Source: Thiomonas sp. X19 (GTDB lineage: Bacteria > Pseudomonadota > Gammaproteobacteria > Burkholderiales > Burkholderiaceae_C). From it: a stretch of DNA of 64,000 nucleotides. The notes below the pieces were generated by a model, which saw only the letters and a list, made by a program, of their open reading frames with translations, was not told where the DNA came from and searched no databases. The position numbers and the translations under genes were made by a program. The first letter of the stretch is position 1. Each line of letters starts with the position of its first letter. The stretch is from the NCBI RefSeq assembly GCF_900089495.1, contig NZ_LT605203.1, positions 1,948,216 to 2,012,215 of the forward strand, written 5' to 3'. Shown here piece by piece: positions 11,234 to 18,553 of the stretch.

Positions 11234-13029
11234 GATGCCGCCCGGTTGCCGTGCGTGGACCTGGCATCCGGGCCCACCACGTTAGCTTCAGTGGGCGCAG
11301 GCATGGACGTAATCACGGACGTGGCGCCGCCGCACGCGCGGGCCCCATCGGCCATTGCGGCCAAGCCAAGCCGGTCGCCCCAGCGGTAGGCGTCCAAGAA
11401 TTCGACCGGCGCCACCTGAGTGCCACGTTGGAGCTTTTGGGCCAGGCCCGCGGGCGCGTGGTTGGCCCAGTCAAGCAGGGATTTCGCGAATTCCTGGGTT
11501 GGCCGCGACAGGTAGCGGTTGGAGAAGTCGGAGAAGTCCAAAGGCAAATGGGCACGGTTGTCGGCGTAGAGCTGGTGCAGGGTCTTGATCGTTTCATCGC
11601 GCCCGAGTGTGCCGGCCGCGAAGCTTTCCATCGCGGTGCAGGCGGCGTCAAACATGGCCTCGAAATGCGGGCTCTCAATCGACAGATGGCCAGAAAAGCT
11701 CGCCTGCTCGAAGCTGCGGTCAAGCGCGTCGCCATCGCACGTGGCCTTGTATTCCGACAGCAGCTTCCTCAGGCGCAGCACGCCGATGTAGCTACCGCTC
11801 AACCAAATACGGAACCAAGCATTCCACAAAGGGAACGAAGTGAACGCAGTGTAGGAATTGGCCACCAGCCGGTCGTTGATACGCACTACGTCCAGGCTGT
11901 ATCGTTCCAGCGACAGAAAGTCCTCGCGTTGCCAACGGTCCTCGGTCGCCGCGCGCAGCAGCACGGGCACCAGGCGCGTGATCGACTCGAAGGTATTCAC
12001 CAGTCCACGCGAGAACAGTGGATCGACAAAGCCAACCGCGTGACCGAGCAGGCAGTAGCGGTCACCCGTAGTGGCGCGGCTGGTGTAGTTCAAGCGCGGC
12101 GCCACGGTCCATTCCCGCACGCGCGCCGCACCCTCGAAGTGCCTAGCTATCGAGGGGTACTGGGCGATGAAGCGTTGGAACTCGCCCTCGGGGTCGCTCG
12201 TGGCCGGTCCATGTTTGCCTATATCGAACTGAAGCCCCACGCTGCACAACGGGTTGGTGCTGAACGGATGGTTGTCGAACGGAATGATCCAGAGCCAGCC
12301 GCAGTCGAACATGTGATGCAGCGTGCTCTGGCCCAAATGGGTCGGCGTGCCGCTGATGGGCGGCGTGGCGACCACGTCCTCGTAGGTTTTCACACCCACC
12401 ATGTGCGTGAAGATCGAGCGGGTATTGGCCTGCATCGGACGCGCGCCGTCGCGCAGCCCTAGCAAGGCAGCCAGCGGTGAGCGGTAGCCGGCCGCGTCCA
12501 CCACGTAACGCACCTTGATCTGCTCACCCTCGCCCACGTGCAACACTGCGCCGTCGTCGAAGAACTCCATCTCCCGAATCGGCGCCATTTGGCGAACCGA
12601 CGCGCCCAGACGCGCAGCCAGTGCGACGTAGTAGGCGTCGACGTCTTGGCGGAACAGATGCGCCTCGGGTGCGAGCACCGGCGTGGACACCACCTGCGAT
12701 GGATCCTGCTCCTGACCCCTGCCGTTCCAGGCGAACGCGAAGGCCAGTTTGACGCCCGCCGCGGACGTGCCTATGTGCTTGTTGATATTCGCGATATTGC
12801 CCGGATAGGCAAGCTCGGGAATCCCGTAGCGCAGCGCCAGCATCTCCAGCAGCACAGCACTCTCGGGCACCATGGACTCACCCACAGCGAAGCGCGGATG
12901 TGTACCTGCGTCGATGAGGATGACCCTGAGCTGGTTCTTGGCCAGGATGCTAGCGAGCATAGCGCCCGAGATGCCGCTGCCAATGATGGCGATATCGTAT
13001 TGATGGTCCATGGAATGAGTCCGTTTCAT
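11230..13029 (-). CDS. FAD-dependent halogenase-like oxidoreductase
   Basis: This 599-residue flavoprotein has an N-terminal dinucleotide fold (GSGISG, 17-22), a second FAD motif (VVDAAGYRSP, about 176-185), a lysine at position 94 in GVKLAFAFAW and the motif WLWIIP at 245-250. Flavin-dependent halogenases carry WxWxIP and an active-site lysine in a comparable place, so both diagnostic features seem present. After residue 300 it keeps the DxxFSRG-like segment VGFVDPLFSRGLVN and then has a long helical C-terminus not found in tryptophan halogenases. It could also be a halogenase-fold monooxygenase or dehydrogenase. It sits between the short ketosynthase-like gene and the aminotransferase. Alternative start Met7 at 13011. 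Confidence 0.75.
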   Translation of the reverse strand: MKRTHSMDHQYDIAIIGSGISGAMLASILAKNQLRVILIDAGTHPRFAVGESMVPESAVLLEMLALRYGIPELAYPGNIANINKHIGTSAAGVKLAFAFAWNGRGQEQDPSQVVSTPVLAPEAHLFRQDVDAYYVALAARLGASVRQMAPIREMEFFDDGAVLHVGEGEQIKVRYVVDAAGYRSPLAALLGLRDGARPMQANTRSIFTHMVGVKTYEDVVATPPISGTPTHLGQSTLHHMFDCGWLWIIPFDNHPFSTNPLCSVGLQFDIGKHGPATSDPEGEFQRFIAQYPSIARHFEGAARVREWTVAPRLNYTSRATTGDRYCLLGHAVGFVDPLFSRGLVNTFESITRLVPVLLRAATEDRWQREDFLSLERYSLDVVRINDRLVANSYTAFTSFPLWNAWFRIWLSGSYIGVLRLRKLLSEYKATCDGDALDRSFEQASFSGHLSIESPHFEAMFDAACTAMESFAAGTLGRDETIKTLHQLYADNRAHLPLDFSDFSNRYLSRPTQEFAKSLLDWANHAPAGLAQKLQRGTQVAPVEFLDAYRWGDRLGLAAMADGARACGGATSVITSMPAPTEANVVGPDARSTHGNRAAS

Positions 13030-13085
13030 TCAGTGAAGTGTGAAGTGGTAGAAAAAAAGAGCAAAACAGAAAGAGGAAGGCCACA

Positions 13086-13616
13086 TCAGGACGCGACGCG
13101 CCGTACTAGCGTGCCCTCGACCTGGAAGCCACCCTCGCCACCGTCGCTGGTGGCCACGAAGTACAAGTAGGCAGCGTGGGCATCTCTAAGCCATCGCGCA
13201 GCCAACACCTGCGCGATGGCTTGCGCCTGCACGCGCGGCATAGTCAGGTTGATGGTCGGCCCTCGGTAGCCGAGCTTGGTACAGCACACCGACAACGCAG
13301 CGCCTGCATTGGCGTTCACGAAGGTGTTCGGCGAGACGCGCCGGCGGCTGCGGATTTCCTCGAATACCCTGCTTGCGGTGGCTCTCGGAAATCCGTCGCC
13401 GTACTGAATCAGTCCGATCTGATCGGCGCATTCCTGCAGAGCCTGCCGGTGCAACTCGTGCAGGCCGGCCACGCAGGCCAGTACCGACCAAACCAATGGG
13501 TCTGCCGTCTTCAGGCCGGCGCGCAGTGTTTTGTCCAAGCTACCGTAGTCCAGACTGCTCGCGCGGCCAACACTCAGTACCTCGTAGCAGGCATCAGGCG
13601 TGAAGTCGGCGGTCAT
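13086..13616 (-). CDS. short ketosynthase-like protein lacking the catalytic Cys
   Basis: About 176 residues from Met at 13616. It resembles the N-terminal domain of beta-ketoacyl synthases of the kind called chain-length factors in aryl-polyene and flexirubin clusters: SPNTFVNANAGAALSVCC and then GPTINLTMPRVQAQ. In an active ketosynthase the segment after GP would reach the nucleophile as TACSS; here it reads TMPRV, so no catalytic cysteine is present. The C-terminal thiolase half with its two histidines is absent too. It overlaps the full ketosynthase gene by 23 bp, as partner subunits often do, so a regulatory or structural KS-beta role is likely. The longer TTG start at 13634 has no ribosome binding site. 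Confidence 0.6.
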   Translation of the reverse strand: MTADFTPDACYEVLSVGRASSLDYGSLDKTLRAGLKTADPLVWSVLACVAGLHELHRQALQECADQIGLIQYGDGFPRATASRVFEEIRSRRRVSPNTFVNANAGAALSVCCTKLGYRGPTINLTMPRVQAQAIAQVLAARWLRDAHAAYLYFVATSDGGEGGFQVEGTLVRRVAS

Positions 13617-14754
13617 GGTGCTCGGTCCGTTCAAAGACGAGGCTGGTGTTGAAGCCGCCGAAGCCGATGGTCAGACTCAGGCCAATGTCTGCCTGCGTCG
13701 CCAGAGGCCGGCCACCAACGGGCACTGGAAGGCCAAGCGCCTGCAGCGGCTGCTCTAGCGCGTGGATGGGCGGCACCTCACGCTGGGCCAGCGCCAGAAT
13801 CAGGGCGATGGCTTCGAGCGCGCCGGTGGCACCCAGCGAATGGCCGAACGCCCCCTTGGTGGCGAACACTGTCGGCTGCGAGGCATGGAAGATCGCCCGG
13901 TAGGCCTTGCTCTCGACCCGATCATTGGTGAAGGTGCCCGAGCCATGCGCGTTGATCAGGCCCACGCGCGAGGTGTCCAGCTTCGCGTCCTGCAGTGAGC
14001 GCTGAATTGCCAACCGGATGCCCTCGCCCTGCTCAGCCGGCGCGGTCAGCCCGGCCGCGTCGTTGGCCGAGCCGCAACCGCGCAGCAGCACGTAGGGCAC
14101 CGCGCCGCCACGCTCGCCGACACGCTCAAGCACCACGAAGCCAGAGCCCTCGCCGAGAAGGGTGCCGTCGTGGCGCTGGTCGAAGCTGCGCAGCAACGTG
14201 GGCGACATCGTACCCAGCGCCGAATGCGCGAGCCGCTTGGACTCTCCCAGTATGTCCGCCCCGCCGCAGATGCATCGACGTGCCACGCCCGCGCGCAGCA
14301 GCTGCGCTCCGATCAGGATCGCGTCGGCAGCGGAAGAGCAGGCAGTGGACAGGCTCACCGGCGTGACTGCCAGACCGCTTAGGGCCTCCTGCACCCACTG
14401 GTCCAATGGTTCGCAGCTGGCCTGCTCGTCGTCCAGCCGTGCACCGAAGCTCGTACCCACCACAATGAAACAAGACGACGACTCGGCCTGCAGATCCAGC
14501 CCCGCGTCGCGCGCCGCGGCCTCGACGCAACTGCGCGTGATTCGCCTGATCTTGTACTTTGGCGGCTCCGGCGCGTCCCGCGTCGGCAGCGCGGCCGCCA
14601 ACTCGTTGCGCAGAGGGTAGTCCGAGGGCACCGGCGCGAGACCGGTACGCCCCGCCAACAACTGCGCCCAGACCGGAGCGAGCTGGTCGCCCAAGGCGGT
14701 GTGCCACGCAAGCCCGGTGACCGCGATACGGTTATGGTTTTCAGCAGAATTCAT
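13594..14754 (-). CDS. beta-ketoacyl-ACP synthase (FabF-like, condensing)
   Basis: A full-length ketosynthase of 386 residues with the complete Cys-His-His set: Cys139 in SLSTACSSAADA, His270 in INAHGSGTFTND and His305 in KGAFGHSLGATG, with the lysine of KGAFGH at 300. It should form carbon-carbon bonds by Claisen condensation on an acyl carrier protein. It overlaps the transglutaminase-like gene upstream by 14 bp and the short ketosynthase-like gene downstream by 23 bp. It is shorter than typical FabF (about 410) because of a compact N-terminal half, and the residues around NDRVESKAYRAIF replace the usual ND..E...I arrangement only slightly. Substrate chain length cannot be inferred. Confidence 0.85.
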   Translation of the reverse strand: MNSAENHNRIAVTGLAWHTALGDQLAPVWAQLLAGRTGLAPVPSDYPLRNELAAALPTRDAPEPPKYKIRRITRSCVEAAARDAGLDLQAESSSCFIVVGTSFGARLDDEQASCEPLDQWVQEALSGLAVTPVSLSTACSSAADAILIGAQLLRAGVARRCICGGADILGESKRLAHSALGTMSPTLLRSFDQRHDGTLLGEGSGFVVLERVGERGGAVPYVLLRGCGSANDAAGLTAPAEQGEGIRLAIQRSLQDAKLDTSRVGLINAHGSGTFTNDRVESKAYRAIFHASQPTVFATKGAFGHSLGATGALEAIALILALAQREVPPIHALEQPLQALGLPVPVGGRPLATQADIGLSLTIGFGGFNTSLVFERTEHHDRRLHA

Positions 14755-15427
14755 GGAGGTACTCGTCGATCGCGCGGCCAGGGAAGGGGTTGGGATAGAA
14801 GCTGTCCTTGAGATTGCCGCCCTGCAGTCCGATGGATCGCTCGAACGGCTCGCTCTGCAGCCACCGCTTGCCCACGAGGAAGCGCTCCGCTATGTCCGCG
14901 TAATTGAAACCCTCGAGATCGCTGGGGCTGACCAGCTTGCGCTTCTCACGATCCAGCACCTGCCGGTAGGCGGAGGAGTCGAAATAGCGGATGCGATCGC
15001 CCGCCACCAGCGCGTTCACGCAATGCCAGCGCTGCGGCAGGTAGAGGTAGTTCACGAAGATCTGACGGATCGCGTACACCTTCCTGCCCGTGGCGAAGTG
15101 GACCAGCACGCCCGCCACGTCGCTCATCTCCGAGCAGAAGCAGGGCAGCCGATCTTCGCGGCGTTCGGCGATCGCGCGCAGGTAATCCTCCACAGCGAGC
15201 GCGGGGATGATCTCATCGCGGTAGCGCCGGTAGGCGGCGTCCAGCCGCTCCCATTCGGATTCCGGCTGGCTCAGCCGCACGATCTGCGGCTGGTAGGTAC
15301 CGAATACCTCAGATTCCTGCACGATGTGACACATGTGCCGAGGCAGCAGCGCTAGCACGTCCTCTACGCCGCGCAGCGCATGCTGGCGGACGATATCACG
15401 GGCCAGTTCGATTTTTTGGCTATTCAA
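14741..15427 (-). CDS. transglutaminase-like protein, possible amide synthase
   Basis: No close family is obvious to me. The 228-residue protein has a Cys-His-Asp arrangement typical of the transglutaminase/papain fold: Cys98 in PCFCSEMSDVAG (with Cys96 two residues before), His135 in QRWHCVNALV, and Asp150 in RIRYFDSSAY, with a strand between His and Asp. Proteins of this fold act as peptidases, but the andrimid enzyme AdmF uses it to make an amide from a carrier-bound acyl group and an amine. Placed between an acyl-AMP ligase and a ketosynthase, such a role is attractive but inferred. The start is TTG at 15427 with AAGGAG six bases upstream inside the end of the ligase gene region. Confidence 0.55.
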   Translation of the reverse strand: MNSQKIELARDIVRQHALRGVEDVLALLPRHMCHIVQESEVFGTYQPQIVRLSQPESEWERLDAAYRRYRDEIIPALAVEDYLRAIAERREDRLPCFCSEMSDVAGVLVHFATGRKVYAIRQIFVNYLYLPQRWHCVNALVAGDRIRYFDSSAYRQVLDREKRKLVSPSDLEGFNYADIAERFLVGKRWLQSEPFERSIGLQGGNLKDSFYPNPFPGRAIDEYLHEFC

Positions 15428-15439
15428 GGCAGGCTCCTT

Positions 15440-16909
15440 CTACTTGTAGCGGTCCAGGCCGCTCTGGTTGGCCGGAACGAGGTTCAGGGTGGTCGGCCGC
15501 TCGTGCCGCTTCAGGCCCTTGAGCACTTGCAGGCGTAGTGCGTCGAGAGAGTCGTGGGGCACCAGCGCCTGATCAACCACGATCTCGAGCGAGAAGCCGG
15601 TGGTAGCGCCGTCGTGCTTGAGCGAACGCGTCTGGCAGGTGAGCACGCCTGACAGGGAACGGCAGTACTGCTTGATGGCCGCGAGGTTGACCTTTTCATC
15701 GTTGAGCACGATGAAGTCGGACTTGCGGTGTCGGAAGAACAGATGGCCATCGGCACCGACGCGGAACACGTCACCGGTGCGCAGCCAGGCCTTGCCATCG
15801 ATTTCGACCAGCGGATACACCGCGTTGCGGCCGATCTTTCGCAGTAGCAGTGTGTCCGAGTGCACCAACAATTCGCCCTCTGTCGTGCCGTCCACCGCCC
15901 TCTGCGCCGCTTCCACGCCACCTCGGACATCCACCAAGCGCACCTCGGTATCCTCCAGCGGTAGCCCCATTGAAGCCCAGTGCTCAGGCGCAGAGGCATG
16001 TGCCGCGAGCGTGGCCACACGCGGCCCGGCCTCGGTGATGCCGTAGGTCAAGTACAGTTCGCGGCCCGGATAGTCCGCGAGGAACTGCCGCGTCTGTGCG
16101 GTGGGCAGTGCGTCGCCGCCCACGGTGAGCGCGCGCAGGCAGGAGGGCAGGCGATCCTCCGGGTTGTCCAGTAGTTGGCGCAGCAGCAGCGGCGTGACCG
16201 AGCTGATCGTCACGCCGTGGCGCATGATGTCCTGCGCGTACCGGCGGGTCATGAAGGGCGGCCCTCCGACTACGAGCGTGCTACCACACTCCATGCAAGC
16301 TAGCGCCTGTGCGACCAGCGCATAGGAGTAGTACAGCGGCAGATGGGCCAGCACCACGTCGTCCGATCGAAGTCCAGTGGCCTGAGCATGCCGGCGCGCG
16401 TTGCGCTGCAGAGAATCGATCGAGTGCACGCAGCCACTGCTGAACTCTGAGGAAGTGCCGGAGGTGGTCAGGATCACCTCGCCAGGGCGAGTTAGAGGCG
16501 GCGGGGCCTTCATCATTCGCGCGATTTCCCCGTCGGCGCGTGCCTGCTTGGGCGTAAGCCCCAGATCCAGAGTCAAGTCCGCGCTAATATGCGGCCGCAC
16601 GATCGCGCCGGCATGGAAATCCTGCGCCATTTGCACGAGCCTCGCTGCCGGCGTGTTGGGGGCCACCATCGCGGGGACTAACCCGGCCTGCAGCACTGCC
16701 TGAAAATGCCCCAGCAGCGGCTTGCCATTGGGCATGCAGATCAGCACCACGCTGCCAACAGGCAGCAGCTGGGAGCGCCAAGCATCGGCCAGTGCGCGAA
16801 CGTTGACGCGGATGCCCGCGCCCTGGCCGACACCTGAGGCCTCAATGACGCGCGCATCAAGGTCGAAATCCGCGAAAGGCATGGGGCCCACTTTGCAGTC
16901 CGTCTTCAT
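15440..16909 (-). CDS. acyl-AMP ligase (ANL superfamily)
   Basis: A 489-residue adenylate-forming enzyme. The phosphate-binding loop is LTTSGTSSEFSSG (about 148-160), the aromatic/ATP motif YGITEAGPR, the ribose-binding LRTGDVF and the hinge HRKSDFI are all present. It is predicted to activate a carboxylic acid as acyl-AMP and load the adjacent carrier protein. The C-terminus ends QSGLDRYK, where homologues usually have SGK followed by the catalytic lysine; that lysine appears to be missing or shifted to the terminal residue. The start codon overlaps the carrier-protein stop as ATGA, so the ligase and carrier are translationally coupled. Substrate unknown; the short pocket region suggests a small acid, weakly. 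Confidence 0.82.
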   Translation of the reverse strand: MKTDCKVGPMPFADFDLDARVIEASGVGQGAGIRVNVRALADAWRSQLLPVGSVVLICMPNGKPLLGHFQAVLQAGLVPAMVAPNTPAARLVQMAQDFHAGAIVRPHISADLTLDLGLTPKQARADGEIARMMKAPPPLTRPGEVILTTSGTSSEFSSGCVHSIDSLQRNARRHAQATGLRSDDVVLAHLPLYYSYALVAQALACMECGSTLVVGGPPFMTRRYAQDIMRHGVTISSVTPLLLRQLLDNPEDRLPSCLRALTVGGDALPTAQTRQFLADYPGRELYLTYGITEAGPRVATLAAHASAPEHWASMGLPLEDTEVRLVDVRGGVEAAQRAVDGTTEGELLVHSDTLLLRKIGRNAVYPLVEIDGKAWLRTGDVFRVGADGHLFFRHRKSDFIVLNDEKVNLAAIKQYCRSLSGVLTCQTRSLKHDGATTGFSLEIVVDQALVPHDSLDALRLQVLKGLKRHERPTTLNLVPANQSGLDRYK

Positions 16910-17187
16910 TGCGATTGCAGATCGGCGGCCACGGTCTTCGTGAGGACAAAGGCGGCCAGCGTCGCGCAGTTCGTGAAGTTGTCCGGCACGAACTCATCGT
17001 CATTGATGCTGATGCCGAACACCTCCTCGCACTGAAACTTGAGCTCGACGAAACCCATGGAATCCACGCCGAGCTTGGACATGAACCCGTCCTCGTCATC
17101 GATCTCCTGTGGGGAGATGTCCATGCCCAGGTCAGTAGAGATGATCTCCTTCAGACGCATCACAATATCTTGCTTATCAGGTTGCAT
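16906..17187 (-). CDS. acyl carrier protein
   Basis: About 93 residues from Met at 17187, the usual length of a discrete carrier protein. The phosphopantetheine attachment site is Ser43 in KLGVDSMGFVEL, followed by the acidic helix and ISINDDEFVPDNFTN typical of the family. A longer start at 17235 adds 16 residues with no carrier-protein homology. It opens the minus-strand cluster and overlaps the acyl-AMP ligase by four bases, so it is presumably the ligase's dedicated partner. The holo form would need a phosphopantetheinyl transferase, which is not in the window. Confidence 0.85.
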   Translation of the reverse strand: MQPDKQDIVMRLKEIISTDLGMDISPQEIDDEDGFMSKLGVDSMGFVELKFQCEEVFGISINDDEFVPDNFTNCATLAAFVLTKTVAADLQSQ

Positions 17188-17277
17188 GGTGTGTTTCTCG
17201 CTGGGTGGGTTGGTAACTGAGATTAGCGCCAGCATCGTCGGCGTGTTGTCGACCCAGGATCTCGGCGCCGCTTGAAG

Positions 17278-17547
17278 ATGAATAAATCAAGGACGACTAC
17301 CTTAGGTAGCGTAGTTGGGCCAATTGTGAGTGGTACAGGTAATGGCTATGTTGTTACAAATGGAATGCTTTTCGCAACGGTAGCGTTGTGCATTGCCATT
17401 TCTGTAGGTTTTATGTTTCGAAAGGGCGCATTTATCAGACTGCATAATTTTCGTCATCGCGGTAGCTGTCAACATGTTCAGGCAAACAAAACCCAGCCTG
17501 CAAAAATCGGATGCCCATCAACCACCATGGGCGGCCCAGCTCGGTGA
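17278..17547 (+). CDS. doubtful small membrane ORF
   Basis: An open frame of 90 codons on the plus strand between two minus-strand genes. Residues about 30-50 form one hydrophobic segment (GMLFATVALCIAISVGFMF), but the last 23 codons lie antisense to the AHL synthase and there is no clear ribosome binding site. The region 17236-17477 is otherwise a 242-bp gap that should hold promoters for the cluster. Not recognised; may be spurious. Confidence 0.2.
   Translation: MNKSRTTTLGSVVGPIVSGTGNGYVVTNGMLFATVALCIAISVGFMFRKGAFIRLHNFRHRGSCQHVQANKTQPAKIGCPSTTMGGPAR
17297..17309. promoter_or_regulatory. palindrome upstream of the carrier-protein operon
   Basis: CTACCT-T-AGGTAG is a perfect 6-bp inverted repeat, 110 bp upstream of the carrier-protein start at 17187 and in the relatively AT-rich gap between the cluster and the AHL synthase. 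It does not match the CTG-N10-CAG lux-box pattern. It may be an operator; the protein is unknown. Confidence 0.3.
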
Positions 17548-18032
17548 CATTCAAAGCCAGCCCTGCGCAACAACCTTTCCACCCCGATATTGGTCACCAT
17601 AATGAGTTGTTTGGCCCCTTGCTCAGAGGCGCAAGCAATCGACGCACGCATCAATTCAATCGCCGCTTTCGAGGACATCTTCCCCAACGCTGACGTGGTT
17701 CGGCTGTTGAAATCCGTGGCCGCAAAGCGCGACAATTCCCAGACATCCGGGGATACCGGTGGCGCAAGGCCATTCAACAGTTGCGGAAACACCTCGCCCA
17801 GGAGGTAGGGTCGCGTGGTGGGCAGCAGCCTGGCACAGCCGCAGACATGCCCCTGACCATCCCGACCCACGACATAGACGGTGTCCGGGCGATCGAACTG
17901 ATCGACTTCAATGTCCTCTTGCGAGGGCACGTCCCAGCCGAGCTTCTCGACAAATACTTGGTGACGATAGCGTCCAACGCTTGCGTGCAAGCCTGGATGA
18001 AGTTGTGCTGTGGATCCTGACACGATCTGCAT
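17478..18032 (-). CDS. luxI: acyl-homoserine-lactone synthase (LuxI family)
   Basis: From ATG 18032 the protein has 184 residues and carries all conserved LuxI positions: Arg23, Phe27 and Trp33 in RYRHQVFVEKLGW, Asp44 and Asp47, Arg68 in CGCARLL, Phe82, Glu99 and Arg102 in WELSRFA. LuxI enzymes make N-acyl-homoserine lactone signals from S-adenosylmethionine and an acyl carrier protein. The ATG follows GGAGG by four bases; a GTG at 18056 is possible but lacks support. Upstream lie an RBS-covering hairpin and a lux-box-like site, suggesting autoinduction. The gene precedes the carrier-protein operon on the same strand, so read-through or shared quorum control is plausible. No luxR is in the window. 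Confidence 0.9.
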   Translation of the reverse strand: MQIVSGSTAQLHPGLHASVGRYRHQVFVEKLGWDVPSQEDIEVDQFDRPDTVYVVGRDGQGHVCGCARLLPTTRPYLLGEVFPQLLNGLAPPVSPDVWELSRFAATDFNSRTTSALGKMSSKAAIELMRASIACASEQGAKQLIMVTNIGVERLLRRAGFECHRAGPPMVVDGHPIFAGWVLFA

Positions 18033-18033
18033 A

Positions 18034-18066
18034 CCACCTCCAATTGGCTCGAACACTTGGAGGTGG
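18034..18066 (-). promoter_or_regulatory. hairpin that covers the luxI ribosome binding site
   Basis: In the mRNA sense the 10-base arm CCACCTCCAA pairs perfectly with TTGGAGGTGG across a 13-base loop. The second arm contains the GGAGG Shine-Dalgarno sequence ending five bases before the luxI ATG. A structure of this kind should reduce translation unless opened, for example by a trans-acting RNA, a protein or temperature. What opens it is unknown. Confidence 0.55.
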
Positions 18067-18093
18067 ATTGAACCGGTGCCACAACAGACGTGT

Positions 18094-18113
18094 AACTGTC
18101 AGAATTGACAGGC
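18094..18113. promoter_or_regulatory. lux-box-like site upstream of luxI
   Basis: The 20-mer AACTGTCAGAATTGACAGGC has the CTG-N10-CAG form of LuxR-type operators and an inner inverted repeat CTGTCA-GAAT-TGACAG. Its centre is about 71 bp upstream of the luxI ATG, a usual distance. It lies just past the stop codon of the interrupted gene at 18116. Confidence 0.6.
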
Positions 18114-18115
18114 CA

Positions 18116-18553
18116 TCATGCGTAGCGGGAACCAATATGCTTCGCGACCGCCGTTTGCCAAGACAATGTTGAGATCAACGTGCCCAGCGCAGCATCGATT
18201 TTCCGTCTGCCCAGGTCGCGGTGCTGCGCATCCACGATCATCACATTGCTCCGGGGCGCGCCGATATGGGTATAAATGCATGGCATCACGCAAACATCCA
18301 ATCACCAGTCCCAGCCCAGGGTAATCACCGGGGAAGCAGTGCTCACCCATTCGGTGTAACCGGAGATCGGGTCCAGACTTGCGCCTTCACCGGCGGGTGG
18401 CGGTCCGTCATGTTCATCCAACACAGACAGTAGATGAATGAAAGGGATCACCCTTAAATTTTCCAGGGAAAGACGGACCAAACCGTCATCTGAAAGGGTC
18501 ATCATGGGTGCTCGGGCCAGCGCTGGCCCATGTTTAACCGTGGCGTGCATCAT
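18116..18553 (-). pseudogene. DUF4902-like small protein with one in-frame TGA
   Basis: From ATG 18553 (GAGGA eight bases upstream) the frame runs through LSLENLRVIPFIHLLSVL and GYTEWVSTASPVITLGWDW to a TGA at 18302-18304, then continues in the same frame LDVCVMPCIYTHIGAPRSNV to RY and a stop at 18116, giving about 145 residues in all. Both halves fit one small family that I recall as DUF4902, often next to luxI-luxR pairs in Burkholderiales. A single base change of TGG or CGA would explain the stop. The product would be cut to 83 residues unless TGA is read through. Its role is unknown. Confidence 0.5.

Noticed and set aside
8935..17187. Aryl polyene or flexirubin-type cluster
   Set aside because: ACP, AMP ligase and a ketosynthase with a short partner are shared, but ketoreductase, dehydratases, ammonia-lyase, acyltransferase and exporter genes are missing, so the label would not fit.
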